Shown piece by piece: positions 16,730-25,834 of a DNA stretch of 64,000 nt (the first letter of the stretch is position 1; every line of letters starts with the position of its first letter). The position numbers were made by a program, and so were the translations under genes. The notes beneath the pieces were generated by a model. The model made no database searches. It worked only from the letters and a program-made list of their open reading frames with translations, and had not been told where the DNA came from. The stretch spans positions 1 to 64,000 of the forward strand of contig JAAYGX010000030.1 in the NCBI GenBank assembly GCA_012735585.1, given 5' to 3'. This stretch comes from Tissierella sp. (lineage in GTDB: Bacteria; Bacillota; Clostridia; Tissierellales; Tissierellaceae).

Positions 16730-18712
16730 CTATGAAATATTGTCATCTATAACTTCAATAATTTTATTATTTTGTGCCAATACACCATTATAGTATCTAA
16801 TTAAATTATTTTGAATTATATTATTAGATATTAGTATTCTATGCTCAATATCTTCATTGGCTTTAAGTAGTGTCTCTTCCTCTTCTATAACTTCATGTGT
16901 TTCAAGACTATAATATTTGGAATTAGATGCTGTATAAAACACATCTTTATTTATCCAATCTTCATTTGGAAATATTACAGTATTATTTTCTACAGACATT
17001 ATATCCTTTCCTAACTGATAAGGGTTAAATACGCCAAACATATTTGAAATTGTTGGCAGTGCATCTACCATACCCATAGGCGTATCTATTTCTTTAGCTA
17101 GGTCATGATCTTTTGACCATATAATAAATGGTGTCTTTTTTAACTCTTTATTAAATACAGTATCTACTTTTACATATTCAGGATCTTCTGAGGTATAATA
17201 GGTACCTAGTTCCTCATTATAGTTATAAAACTTCTCATAATCACCCTTTGCTATTTTAGCATGGTGATCTCCATAAAGGACAATGACTGCATTATCAAGT
17301 AGTCCTTCTTCATCTAAACCTGTTACAAAACTCTCCAACGCAGAGTCCGCATAATGATATGATTTTAAATAATTCGCCATGGCCGTACCTTCTAAATGTC
17401 CAACATCAAATTCCTCAAATAATTCAAGATCATCAAATGGATAGTGATTTGTTAATGTTATTAAGGTAGCCATTATTGGTGAACTATCATGTTCTTTTAT
17501 TTCTTTTATTTTCTCTATGGATTGCCTGAAGAAAGACATATCGCTTAATCCTAACCCTATTTCCTCATCAATCTCATAGTCTTGTTTACTAAAAAATTTA
17601 TTAAATCCTAAGGATTTATGCATTACATTTCTGTTCCAAAAATCACCATTATTACCATGCATACTAATGGTATTGTATCCTTCATCTTTTAACATCTTTG
17701 GTAGAGTGATATATTCTCTGTCAGTATGAGTAATAAATACTGTTCCATCATTTATAGGTAATAAAGATGTATTAAATGTAAATTCAGTATCGCTACTTGT
17801 CCCAACTGAATGCTGTGGATAAAAGTTGTTAAAGAATAATCCTTCAGATGCCAATTTATTTAAAAATGGCGTTACAGGGCCATCGGGCATTTCTACGTCC
17901 ATAGCAAAAGACTGGGCACTTTCATAATGTATAACATAGATATCTTTACCTTTAAATATATCCTTATATTCGTTATCTACTTTAGCATTTGTATTTTCCT
18001 CAATCAAATCACTTAATACAAAGTCTACCTCCTCTTCAGGTAGTGTTGTAATCTTTGGCGTAAAAGTATTTTTCACAAAATCTGCCACTGTGTAGCTATA
18101 TATACCCAATTGCTCTACCAAATATGGTCTGTTCCATTGCTTAGCTAAACGACTTAAGTCAGTGCTAGTAAGTGTATTAGCTACTAATCCTAGAAGCATA
18201 GCCCCTATAGCAAAGGCTTTAAACATTTCACCTTTTGTTCTATAAGCCTCTATTTCATCAAAAAAGTTGGTTTTTTTAAGCCTTCTAATTATCACTACTA
18301 AAATTATAGTAGGTACTGCAAATAATAACACCCCAACATCTAGTATAGACTTTGATATCCCATCTCCCAAATCATTAAGCTGCTTTATTTGCTCAAGTAG
18401 GGAAAATGATAAAAATGAGTTATAAAATCTATAATATAAGAAGTTTGAACCATTAATTAATCCAAATATTATAGACCATACTATATAAAAAGTATTTCTT
18501 CTCCTATGTGGTAAGAAAAGTGAAACTGAACTGATCAATATTATTACAGATATACTTGTGACTATAGGTTTCCAATAGAGAGTAAAGCCTGTTGTCATAG
18601 CTCTTAATAATAAATCACTTGATATTCCACTAAGTATTAATAATATAAGAATTGTATTGTTTTTAAGTTTATTCATTGCATTTTTTTTAATTTTGCTAAT
18701 TTTATTATCCAT
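16730..18712 (-). CDS. Lipoteichoic-acid-synthase-like sulfatase, membrane
   Basis: 660 residues from ATG 18712 (SD GGGGGAT; a longer frame upstream lacks an SD). About five N-terminal transmembrane segments lie within residues 15-200, followed by an extracellular alkaline-phosphatase/sulfatase domain. The domain has the metal Glu in VIHYESAQSF, the catalytic Thr in SVGTSSDTEFTF, PLNDGT-like INDGTVF, MHGNNGDFWNRN and the metal-binding YGDHHAKI. Transfers glycerol-phosphate from phosphatidylglycerol to a glycolipid or polymer in the LtaS family; substrate not resolved here. C-terminal 70 residues are charged and Asn-rich. Divergent from the YibE/F gene. Confidence 0.9.
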   Translation of the reverse strand: MDNKISKIKKNAMNKLKNNTILILLILSGISSDLLLRAMTTGFTLYWKPIVTSISVIILISSVSLFLPHRRRNTFYIVWSIIFGLINGSNFLYYRFYNSFLSFSLLEQIKQLNDLGDGISKSILDVGVLLFAVPTIILVVIIRRLKKTNFFDEIEAYRTKGEMFKAFAIGAMLLGLVANTLTSTDLSRLAKQWNRPYLVEQLGIYSYTVADFVKNTFTPKITTLPEEEVDFVLSDLIEENTNAKVDNEYKDIFKGKDIYVIHYESAQSFAMDVEMPDGPVTPFLNKLASEGLFFNNFYPQHSVGTSSDTEFTFNTSLLPINDGTVFITHTDREYITLPKMLKDEGYNTISMHGNNGDFWNRNVMHKSLGFNKFFSKQDYEIDEEIGLGLSDMSFFRQSIEKIKEIKEHDSSPIMATLITLTNHYPFDDLELFEEFDVGHLEGTAMANYLKSYHYADSALESFVTGLDEEGLLDNAVIVLYGDHHAKIAKGDYEKFYNYNEELGTYYTSEDPEYVKVDTVFNKELKKTPFIIWSKDHDLAKEIDTPMGMVDALPTISNMFGVFNPYQLGKDIMSVENNTVIFPNEDWINKDVFYTASNSKYYSLETHEVIEEEETLLKANEDIEHRILISNNIIQNNLIRYYNGVLAQNNKIIEVIDDNIS

Positions 18713-19039
18713 AATATCCCCCTTGCTGTTACATAAATATGTCATATACTAAAGTTAGGTTTCGAAGAAAATCCCCTCAATAACTATGCATAGAAATTAA
18801 GGGGAGTGTTATTAGATTGTATTATATCAAAGCTGATTGATTAATCTATTACAAAACCTTTACAAATAGTTTACAAATCACATTTAAGTATAATACCATC
18901 ATATTGATTTATTTGCAATGGCTTATTTTGGTATATATATTTGAGCTAAAATATAAAATCTATTTAATTTTTGTGACATTCCTTTTATAAATTGATATAC
19001 TTATTAAGTGTAGTAAAATTTTGTTTTAAGGAGTGTCAA
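18713..19039. other. Divergent intergenic region, no gene seen
   Basis: 327 bp of very AT-rich sequence between the divergent LtaS-like and YibE/F genes. It must hold both promoters. I see AT-rich -10-like words but no -35/-10 pair I would assign, and no riboswitch, RNA gene or repeat. Confidence 0.5.
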
Positions 19040-20191
19040 ATGATAAAAAATAAAGGCTTTATAATTTACATAGTTGTTGTTCTTATTTCAATTTTGTTTG
19101 TATTTGTGGGATACAAAATAACTAGCCCTGATATACCCCAAGATGATGTGGATAATTTCTATAAGGCTAAGGTAATTGCAATTGGGGAAGTAGATACCGA
19201 AGAATTTACTTTTGATGATATTAGCTACATGGAAAATAAAAGAATCAACTTTGAAGCAAAAATCTCAAGTGGCCCACATAAAGGCGAAACTGTACATGCT
19301 GTGCAAGAAGTTAATTCTATGTATGCAATTCAGCCTAATGAAATAGAAGAAGGCGATAAAATATTGGTTTCCTATATGCCAGCAGATGGGATTTATGAAG
19401 AAGAATGGATTTTTGTAGAGTATAATAGAACAGATACTGTAATGTGGCTTACACTCATATTCCTATTTCTGATTATAGTTTTGGGAGGGTGTAAGGGATT
19501 TTCAACGGTCTTATCCCTTATTTTTACGATACTTATTATATTCCTTGTATTTATACCTTCAATTTTAAAAGGGTATAATATATACTTATCAACGAGTATT
19601 ATTACTATTTACATTATATTTATGAGCCTTACAATTATTAACGGTGTAAATAAAAAAACTCTTTGTGCCATTGTAGGAAATATTGGTGGAGTAGCTATAG
19701 CTGCATTAATTGCTATTATGTTGAACAATATATTGAATCTAACAGGCTTTATTGATGAGGATTATGTATACTTGACCTATATGGAGTTAGATAATCCAAT
19801 AAATCTAGTTGCCATAATTTGGAGTGGTATTGTCATCGGTTCCCTTGGGGCAATTATGGATGTTGCAATGTCTATCTCTTCTGCTATGAATGAGTTGGCG
19901 GAAAATATGGAAAAAAAGACATTTTCAAGAATGTTACAATCCGGTATGACGATAGGACGTGATGCAATCGGTACAATGACCAACACTTTAATTTTAGCAT
20001 ACGTTGGAAGTTCACTAGCTACGGTGCTATTGCTTATTGTATATAACAAAAACCTATTGTATCTATTTAGTATGGAAATGATTGTAGTAGAGGTGCTTCA
20101 AGCAGTGATAGGAAGTATGGGGATATTATTTGCAGTTCCTGTAACTGCCTTGTTCTCGGCCTATATATTTACTAAGGAAACTGAAAAGTAA
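19040..20191 (+). CDS. YibE/F family membrane protein
   Basis: 383 residues from ATG 19040 (SD GGAG at 19030-19033); an earlier in-frame start at 18992 has no SD. One N-terminal transmembrane anchor (FIIYIVVVLISILFVFVGY), an extracytoplasmic beta-rich region of about 100 residues (NFEAKISSGPHKGETVHAVQE), then about seven membrane segments with family motifs ILGGCKGFSTVLSLIFT, GNIGGVAIAALIAI, MDVAMSISSAMNEL and GRDAIGTMTNTLILAYVG. The function of the family is unproven; a transport role has been suggested. Monocistronic with a terminator at 20174-20209. Confidence 0.9.
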   Translation: MIKNKGFIIYIVVVLISILFVFVGYKITSPDIPQDDVDNFYKAKVIAIGEVDTEEFTFDDISYMENKRINFEAKISSGPHKGETVHAVQEVNSMYAIQPNEIEEGDKILVSYMPADGIYEEEWIFVEYNRTDTVMWLTLIFLFLIIVLGGCKGFSTVLSLIFTILIIFLVFIPSILKGYNIYLSTSIITIYIIFMSLTIINGVNKKTLCAIVGNIGGVAIAALIAIMLNNILNLTGFIDEDYVYLTYMELDNPINLVAIIWSGIVIGSLGAIMDVAMSISSAMNELAENMEKKTFSRMLQSGMTIGRDAIGTMTNTLILAYVGSSLATVLLLIVYNKNLLYLFSMEMIVVEVLQAVIGSMGILFAVPVTALFSAYIFTKETEK

Positions 20192-20209
20192 CATTCAGTT
20201 TCCTTTTTT
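20174..20209 (+). terminator. Terminator of the YibE/F gene
   Basis: AAGGAAACTGAA / TTCAGTTTCCTT arms with a run of six T, overlapping the stop codon. Confidence 0.9.
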
Positions 20210-20321
20210 ATTGCCTCTGTCCCTTAATTTGTACTTTTTACATCCTTTTATTCTGCTTTTGTTGTTTATAAAATTTCCAGATGTTATAATTAGCTTAAAT
20301 AATTAAACAGGGGGTTAGTCT

Positions 20322-21605
20322 ATGAAACTAAATTACAAAAGAACTTTCTTCATTGGTATGGCTTTTATGTCTATTACTTCGTTTTGGCAATTATACGACA
20401 ATATTATCCCTTTAATACTACAGAACAACTTCGGTCTTGGGGAGACATTAACCGGAGGAATAATGGCTGTTGATAATATTTTAGCTTTGTTTTTACTTCC
20501 AATTTTTGGGTCATTATCAGATAGAATAGATACTCGACTTGGTAAAAGAACTCCTTTTATTCTTGGGGGAACTGCCCTAGCTGTTATTTTGATGATGATC
20601 ATCCCATACTCAGCTAAAACTACTAATTTCCCATTATTTTTTATTTCTTTAGGCCTAGTTTTAATATCTATGGGAACATACCGTTCCCCAGCCGTTGCAT
20701 TGATGCCTGATTTAACACCTAAGGTCCACAGAAGTTCAGCAAATGCTGTCATCAACTTAATGGGAGCTGTTGGAGGTATAACAACTCTATTATTCATTAG
20801 ATTTTTAGTACCTAAGGGTGAACTTCCTGATTATACAAATGTATTTTTAACCGTCGCTGTTTTTATGGTTGTGGCGGTTATAATACTAATAAGTACTATA
20901 AAAGAAAAGAAATTATTAAATGAAATAGCTGATTCTCCTGATTATAAAAATGATCAAAAAGTGGAAAAACAACAGGAATCAACGGGAGATATGCCTAAGG
21001 ATGTTAAAAGAAGTTTGTATTTTATACTTGCATCCATATTCCTATGGTTCACTGCTTACAATGCTATAACTACAGCCTTTTCAAGATATGCTACTAGGGT
21101 TTGGGGAATGGAAGGCGGAAGCTTTGCTGGTGCTTTGATGGTAGCTACAGGTGCTGCTATTGTCTCTTATATACCTATAGGGTTTATCTCTAGTAAACTT
21201 GGAAGAAAGAAAACCATAATAATAGGGATCATCACCATGAGTACTTCATATTTCTTTGGATACTTTTTCTTAGAACCTACTCCAATGATTAATGTCGTAT
21301 TTGCCTTTACTGGATTTGGTTGGGCTGCTATCAATGTAAACTCTTATCCAATGGTTGTGGAAATGAGTAAAAGTGGTGATATTGGAAAATATACAGGACT
21401 ATACTACTCCTTTTCAATGGCAGCCCAGGTATTTACTCCTATATTTTCTGGATTCCTATTGGAGAATATCTCCTATAGAACGCTTTTTCCTTATGCTGTA
21501 GTGTTCTCCTTATTGTCATTATGTACAATGCTATTTGTAAGACACGGGGACTCTAGACCACCTAAAAAGAAAAGTGCATTAGATAATTTTGACGTAGAAG
21601 ATTAA
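20322..21605 (+). CDS. MFS transporter
   Basis: 427 residues, about 12 transmembrane segments in two halves with a charged central loop (about residues 190-230, EKQQESTGDMPKDVKRS). The loop-2/3 motif appears as GSLSDRIDTRLGKRTPFI, which resembles the SLC45/GPH-like sugar carriers rather than drug exporters; PAVALMPDLTPKVHRSSANAVINLMGAVGG is another family mark. Substrate unknown, possibly a sugar. SD GGGGG precedes ATG 20322. It is 16 bp upstream of the GDPD gene, so both are probably co-transcribed and may serve uptake plus lipid-derived substrate use. Confidence 0.88.
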   Translation: MKLNYKRTFFIGMAFMSITSFWQLYDNIIPLILQNNFGLGETLTGGIMAVDNILALFLLPIFGSLSDRIDTRLGKRTPFILGGTALAVILMMIIPYSAKTTNFPLFFISLGLVLISMGTYRSPAVALMPDLTPKVHRSSANAVINLMGAVGGITTLLFIRFLVPKGELPDYTNVFLTVAVFMVVAVIILISTIKEKKLLNEIADSPDYKNDQKVEKQQESTGDMPKDVKRSLYFILASIFLWFTAYNAITTAFSRYATRVWGMEGGSFAGALMVATGAAIVSYIPIGFISSKLGRKKTIIIGIITMSTSYFFGYFFLEPTPMINVVFAFTGFGWAAINVNSYPMVVEMSKSGDIGKYTGLYYSFSMAAQVFTPIFSGFLLENISYRTLFPYAVVFSLLSLCTMLFVRHGDSRPPKKKSALDNFDVED

Positions 21606-21621
21606 TGAAAGGTGTATGTAA

Positions 21622-22443
21622 ATGCTTATATATTTTATATCTATAATTCTAGCTATAGTGGTTGTATATCTCATATTGATTATGCCAAAGATATTAAATA
21701 AACCTGACTTGAAGGATTTTAAGGGAATATACTATGCTCATAGAGGTTTGCATCAGGAGAAGAATATTTCTCCTGAAAACTCTTTAGCTGCTTTTAAACT
21801 CGCAGTTGATCATGGTTATGGAATAGAGCTTGATGTACAGTTAAGCAAAGATAAAGTTCCTGTAGTATTTCATGATGGTGATTTAAAAAGGCTTTGTGGC
21901 TTAAGTAAAAAAGTACGGGACATGAGCTTTAAAGAGCTTAGAGACTTATACCTATACGATTCCCAAGAAAAAATACCTTCTTTAGAAGAGGTACTTAAAT
22001 TAGTAGATGGACGTGTACCTTTGATTGTAGAGTTAAAAGTTTTTAATAATGAGAATCTTGATTGTTCCATAATCGCCTCTTATTTGGATTGTTATAAAGG
22101 ATTGTATTGTATAGAGTCCTTCAATCCAATTGCTGTACTATGGTACAAAAAAAATAGACCCCATATCATAAGAGGTCAGCTTGCTACTGTGAAAATCCAT
22201 AGTAAGCCAATTTTCAAACAAAGAATCTTAAATTTTACTTTACGAAATTTAATGTATAATTTCTTTACTAAACCTGATTTCATTGCATATAATTACAAGA
22301 TTAGTCACTTAGTTTCATACAATCTTTGTAGGGCCTTATATCGTCCACTTACAGTAGCTTATACTATTAAGTCTCAAGAAAGTTTGGATAAACAATATAA
22401 GAAATTTGATTTATTTATATTCGAAAGTTTCACACCAAAATAA
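21622..22443 (+). CDS. Glycerophosphodiester phosphodiesterase, membrane-anchored
   Basis: 273 residues. N-terminal membrane anchor (LIYFISIILAIVVVYLILIM), then a GDPD TIM barrel: catalytic His in YYAHRGLH, SPENSLAAFKLAVDHGYGIELDVQ with metal Glu/Asp, FHDGDLKRLCG with the second His, and IVELK. Hydrolyses glycerophosphodiesters to glycerol-3-phosphate and an alcohol, or acts on related head groups. Overlap-free but close (16 bp) to the upstream MFS gene. Ends in a terminator facing the convergent GGDEF gene. Confidence 0.92.
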   Translation: MLIYFISIILAIVVVYLILIMPKILNKPDLKDFKGIYYAHRGLHQEKNISPENSLAAFKLAVDHGYGIELDVQLSKDKVPVVFHDGDLKRLCGLSKKVRDMSFKELRDLYLYDSQEKIPSLEEVLKLVDGRVPLIVELKVFNNENLDCSIIASYLDCYKGLYCIESFNPIAVLWYKKNRPHIIRGQLATVKIHSKPIFKQRILNFTLRNLMYNFFTKPDFIAYNYKISHLVSYNLCRALYRPLTVAYTIKSQESLDKQYKKFDLFIFESFTPK

Positions 22444-22477
22444 AACAGGGGATAATTTAAAATTATCTCCTGTTTTT
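22443..22477. terminator. Bidirectional terminator between GDPD and GGDEF genes
   Basis: ACAGGGGATAATT / AATTATCTCCTGT arms with T-run on the plus side and A-run on the other, serving convergent genes. Confidence 0.85.
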
Positions 22478-22488
22478 ATAACTTATAT

Positions 22489-23373
22489 TTAATGATTATT
22501 CTTCCTTGCCTTTTTAGCCTCATACATTTTTTTGTCAGCCTCACGTATTAATTCTTCCGCCGTTAATTTTGCATCTATCATTGTATAAATACCAATTGAA
22601 ACAGTTAAATTAATCAATTTATCATTTGAAGATATCGATATTTTATTGATACTATCACAAATCCTATCGGCAACTATTTCAGCTTCTTTATAATTTGCAT
22701 TATTAAGGCCAATTATAAACTCATCTCCTCCGTATCTAGCCGCCCAATCCAGTTCATTACGTACACAACTTTTTATGGCACTCCCTACCTCTTTTAATGC
22801 ATTGTCACCAGTGGTATGACCATATTCATCATTGATGTCCTTTAAATTGTCAATATCCATAAAAATAACAGACAATGGGTAATCTTGAATTGTTGCTTTT
22901 ACTATATCTGCCGGTAATCGTTCATTAATGAATCTCCTATTATTTAAAGAGGTCAGGGAATCATTTACGATTTTTTGATTAAAATCATCAACTATAGTTT
23001 TAATTTTATATCCTTCCTTATAATTACCTTGACCAATTAGCATAGTATCGGTGGCGTTTTTTAACAATTCCACTATGATGGGTGTTTTAGCATGCTCTAT
23101 TGGTATAGCCGTAACTAACATAGTTACATTTTCTGTTTGCTCTAATTTTATAAACGTCTTATTTTCAATATGGGCACGTATAGAAATACAGTTATCACAT
23201 ATCTTGCCATCTACCCAATATTCATAACAAATATCATCAGTAGCCTTTAATAGAGAATCACTATAATCCACAACTCTCTTACATAGCGGGTCAACAATTC
23301 TTACAACATCATACATCTTTTTAAAAAAATTTAAATTATCCTCAATTTTATCAATTGTTATTCCATCAGACAT
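22489..23373 (-). CDS. Diguanylate cyclase with cysteine-containing N-terminal domain
   Basis: 294 residues. C-terminal GGDEF domain (about 130-290) with intact RYGGDEFIIG active site, DSLTSLNNRRF start and FMDIDNLKDINDEYGH; makes c-di-GMP from GTP. The allosteric RxxD position upstream reads NELD, so product inhibition may be lost. The N-terminal ~120 residues carry four Cys (31, 49, 59, 62; the last pair is CDNC within CYEYWVDGKICDNCIS), suggesting a metal- or redox-responsive sensor (inference). No transmembrane segment, so cytosolic. Monocistronic. Confidence 0.9.
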   Translation of the reverse strand: MSDGITIDKIEDNLNFFKKMYDVVRIVDPLCKRVVDYSDSLLKATDDICYEYWVDGKICDNCISIRAHIENKTFIKLEQTENVTMLVTAIPIEHAKTPIIVELLKNATDTMLIGQGNYKEGYKIKTIVDDFNQKIVNDSLTSLNNRRFINERLPADIVKATIQDYPLSVIFMDIDNLKDINDEYGHTTGDNALKEVGSAIKSCVRNELDWAARYGGDEFIIGLNNANYKEAEIVADRICDSINKISISSNDKLINLTVSIGIYTMIDAKLTAEELIREADKKMYEAKKARKNNH

Positions 23374-23450
23374 CTTTTTCCCCCAAAAAAATATTAATGT
23401 AATTCTAAGTCAACTTTTAAACCTCTTAAATGTCAGTTCATTGATATCCT

Positions 23451-24839
23451 CTATACTTCCGTGATTATCTTCTCACTTGTCATACTTCTAATTTCAATAG
23501 ATACTAATAACAATGCTACAATTGCTGCTGCACCATCTGCAATTGAACCTGCATACATAACTCCTTCGATTCCAAAGAATATAGGGAAAATCACTATTAA
23601 TGGCAATAGAAAAATTATCTGCCTTGTCAACGATAATACTGTACCTCTAGTAGCCTTTCCTATGGATGTGAAGAAACTGGATGTCACCGGCTGAATACCA
23701 TTTGCAAATGTTAATAACATATATATTCTTATATATTTGATGGCAAAATCAAAATATTCTGGGCTACCGTCTCCAAATATGCCTATGATCTGTCTTGGGA
23801 ATAGCTGGAAACATAAGAAGGCTATGGTGGCAATGGTTGTTGTAATAGTTATGGCTGTCAAATACGTCTTTCTTACTCTTTCATAGTTCTTAGCACCATA
23901 ATTAAACCCATTGATAGGTTGACATCCTATGGATGTACCTATAACAAATGCCATAAAAACTACATTCACCTTTGAAACAATACCCACACTTGCCAAAGGA
24001 ATTTCACTACCATATTTTGATAATGATCCATAATATGTCAATGTATTATTCATGGCTATTTGAACTACAGTCATGGCCATTTGATTAAAGAAAGAGGCCA
24101 TACCTAAAGATATAATTGCTAGAAAATACTCCTTACCGATACGAAGATATTTCTTTGACAATTCAACAGTCTTAAATCTCGTTAGATAGACTACAATCAT
24201 TATGCTAGATGCAACTTGTCCAATCACTGTGGCCCAAGCAGCACCAGCCATTCCCATATTAAACTGGAAAACAAAAATATAATCTAGTACTACATATAAA
24301 ACAGCCCCTAATATTACAGAAAACATTGCATATGTTGGACTTCCGTCAGCACGAACTAGGGTACTAGCGCCAGTTGAAAATACTAAAAAAGGTATACCTA
24401 GTGTGGTAATCCCAGTATAAGTAATGGCATAGGGCATCACTTCTGTTGTAGCACCAAAAGCATTCAGTAATGGCTTTAAAAAGATAATAATTATTATACT
24501 TAATAAAATTCCTAGAATCACTAATAGTCCCACACCATTTCCCGCAATATACCCTGCTCTCTCCTTGTTTCCTTTTCCTAATTCAAGATTAAAATTAGAT
24601 GCACTTCCAACTCCTATTAACAATGCTATTGCTGTACTAATTGTTGTTAATGGAAAGGATACATTGGTTGCTGCATTTCCAAGCATACCTACACTTTGTC
24701 CTATAAAAATCTGGTCCACTATATTATATAAAGCTCCAACTAACATAGAAATTATAGCAGGAACAGCAAATTTCATAATTAATTTTCCAATATTCTCGGT
24801 AGCAAGTGGGTTCTGGGATACGTCATATTTATCATCCAT
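23451..24839 (-). CDS. MATE family efflux transporter
   Basis: 462 residues from ATG 24839 (SD AGGAGG). Twelve predicted transmembrane helices. MATE marks: FAVPAIISMLVGALYNIVDQIFIGQSVG at the start, GSASNFNLELGKGNKE, GTSIGCQPINGFNYGA in the middle of the second half and RTG-like NYERVRKTYL. Exports cationic drugs or metabolites using Na+ or H+. A slightly longer frame starting at the upstream ATG lacks an SD. Divergent from the stress-protein gene; 24840-25080 is promoter space with nothing else recognisable. Confidence 0.93.
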   Translation of the reverse strand: MDDKYDVSQNPLATENIGKLIMKFAVPAIISMLVGALYNIVDQIFIGQSVGMLGNAATNVSFPLTTISTAIALLIGVGSASNFNLELGKGNKERAGYIAGNGVGLLVILGILLSIIIIIFLKPLLNAFGATTEVMPYAITYTGITTLGIPFLVFSTGASTLVRADGSPTYAMFSVILGAVLYVVLDYIFVFQFNMGMAGAAWATVIGQVASSIMIVVYLTRFKTVELSKKYLRIGKEYFLAIISLGMASFFNQMAMTVVQIAMNNTLTYYGSLSKYGSEIPLASVGIVSKVNVVFMAFVIGTSIGCQPINGFNYGAKNYERVRKTYLTAITITTTIATIAFLCFQLFPRQIIGIFGDGSPEYFDFAIKYIRIYMLLTFANGIQPVTSSFFTSIGKATRGTVLSLTRQIIFLLPLIVIFPIFFGIEGVMYAGSIADGAAAIVALLLVSIEIRSMTSEKIITEV

Positions 24840-25080
24840 TTTAATTCCTCCTAATCTCATGTAAATTCCTATACTAAATTTTAGTATAGAAGTCGAAAAG
24901 TGTCAATAAGGTCTGTCTTCTTCTAATTCTGGATGCTCACGTTTATTTAATAAAAAAAACTTTGATATCCATAATTTCAGACTTCGTCAGACTATTCAGA
25001 AATGTTTTAAATAGAAATTTAATGGGCATAAATTTATTAAGCTTATAAGCTAAGCATTCAATTATTCAAGGAGGGTTAAA

Positions 25081-25638
25081 ATGGCTAAGAAAGTGGTTGG
25101 TATATTTAGAACACAAGCAGAAACAATTAATGCAATTGAAAGGCTTAAAAAAGATGGATATTATGATAATGAAATTTCTGTTGTAGCCAAACACCAGGAA
25201 GACTTGGACGTGCTTAGAGATTTAACAGATGTGGATGTGGATACAACAGATGTTAGTGGAGGCGCAGCAACTGGAGCTATGGTCGGTGGAACAATAGGTG
25301 GCATTGGTGCCATATTGATAGAAATTGGTGTTATTGCGATTCCAGGTGTAGGCCCCTTTTTAGCTGCAGGTCCGATAGCTGCTGCCCTAACAGGAGCAAT
25401 AGCAGGAGGTGCGCTTGGTGGCGTAGTAGGAGCTTTAGTAGATCTTGGAATTCCTGAAGAGGAAGCAGTTGGATATGAAGAATTTATAGATCTTGGATAT
25501 ATATTGGTTTTAGTTGATCAATATGAAGGACGAGATGTATATGGTAATTTCTATGAAAATAATAGCGTCATTAGGGATCGCTATAATTATGATCATGTGA
25601 ACACTCATTACTATGATGATCCAAATAGAAAGTTATAA
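25081..25638 (+). CDS. General stress protein-like (YflT-type N-terminus, glycine-rich membrane segment)
   Basis: 185 residues. N-terminus (MAKKVVGIFRTQAETINAIERLKKDGYYDNEISVVAK) matches the YflT/GSP17M fold of Bacillus stress proteins. The middle (about residues 60-130) is a long Gly/Ala-rich hydrophobic stretch with two GxxxG-rich helices (GGTIGGIGAILIEIG; GAIAGGALGGVVGAL), followed by an acidic Tyr-rich tail (YEGRDVYGNFYENN). Strong SD AAGGAGGG upstream. Probably a stress-induced membrane-associated protein; molecular function unknown. Followed by a terminator at 25706-25744. Confidence 0.8.
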   Translation: MAKKVVGIFRTQAETINAIERLKKDGYYDNEISVVAKHQEDLDVLRDLTDVDVDTTDVSGGAATGAMVGGTIGGIGAILIEIGVIAIPGVGPFLAAGPIAAALTGAIAGGALGGVVGALVDLGIPEEEAVGYEEFIDLGYILVLVDQYEGRDVYGNFYENNSVIRDRYNYDHVNTHYYDDPNRKL

Positions 25639-25705
25639 GAAATAAAAGATGAGCCTTATACCGGTAAGGGAAAAAAGGCCTAAAATTAATTTAGGTTAGA
25701 TTGAT

Positions 25706-25744
25706 ACCCTCATTGTTTTATTAAATAATGGGGGTTTCTTTATT
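25706..25744 (+). terminator. Terminator of the stress-protein gene
   Basis: ACCCTCATT / AATGGGGGT arms, AT-rich loop, then TTTCTTTATTT. Confidence 0.75.
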
Positions 25745-25781
25745 TCCCAATTCTGTTTATGAACTATAATAAATGAAATTG

Positions 25782-25825
25782 GGGAAAGACTGTTGACAAA
25801 CTTTACTTTGTCAACAGTCTTTCCC
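25782..25825 (-). terminator. 19-bp perfect hairpin after the ABC operon
   Basis: GGGAAAGACTGTTGACAAA and its exact complement (25807-25825) surround a 6-nt loop, 10 bp after the last permease stop. The trailing T-run is weak, so it may protect the 3' end rather than terminate efficiently. Confidence 0.7.
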
Positions 25826-25834
25826 GTAGTAGGC

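Noticed and set aside
25782-25825. The 19-bp perfect inverted repeat as the end of an insertion sequence
   Set aside because: No partner end, transposase or target duplication; position right after an operon fits a transcript-end hairpin.
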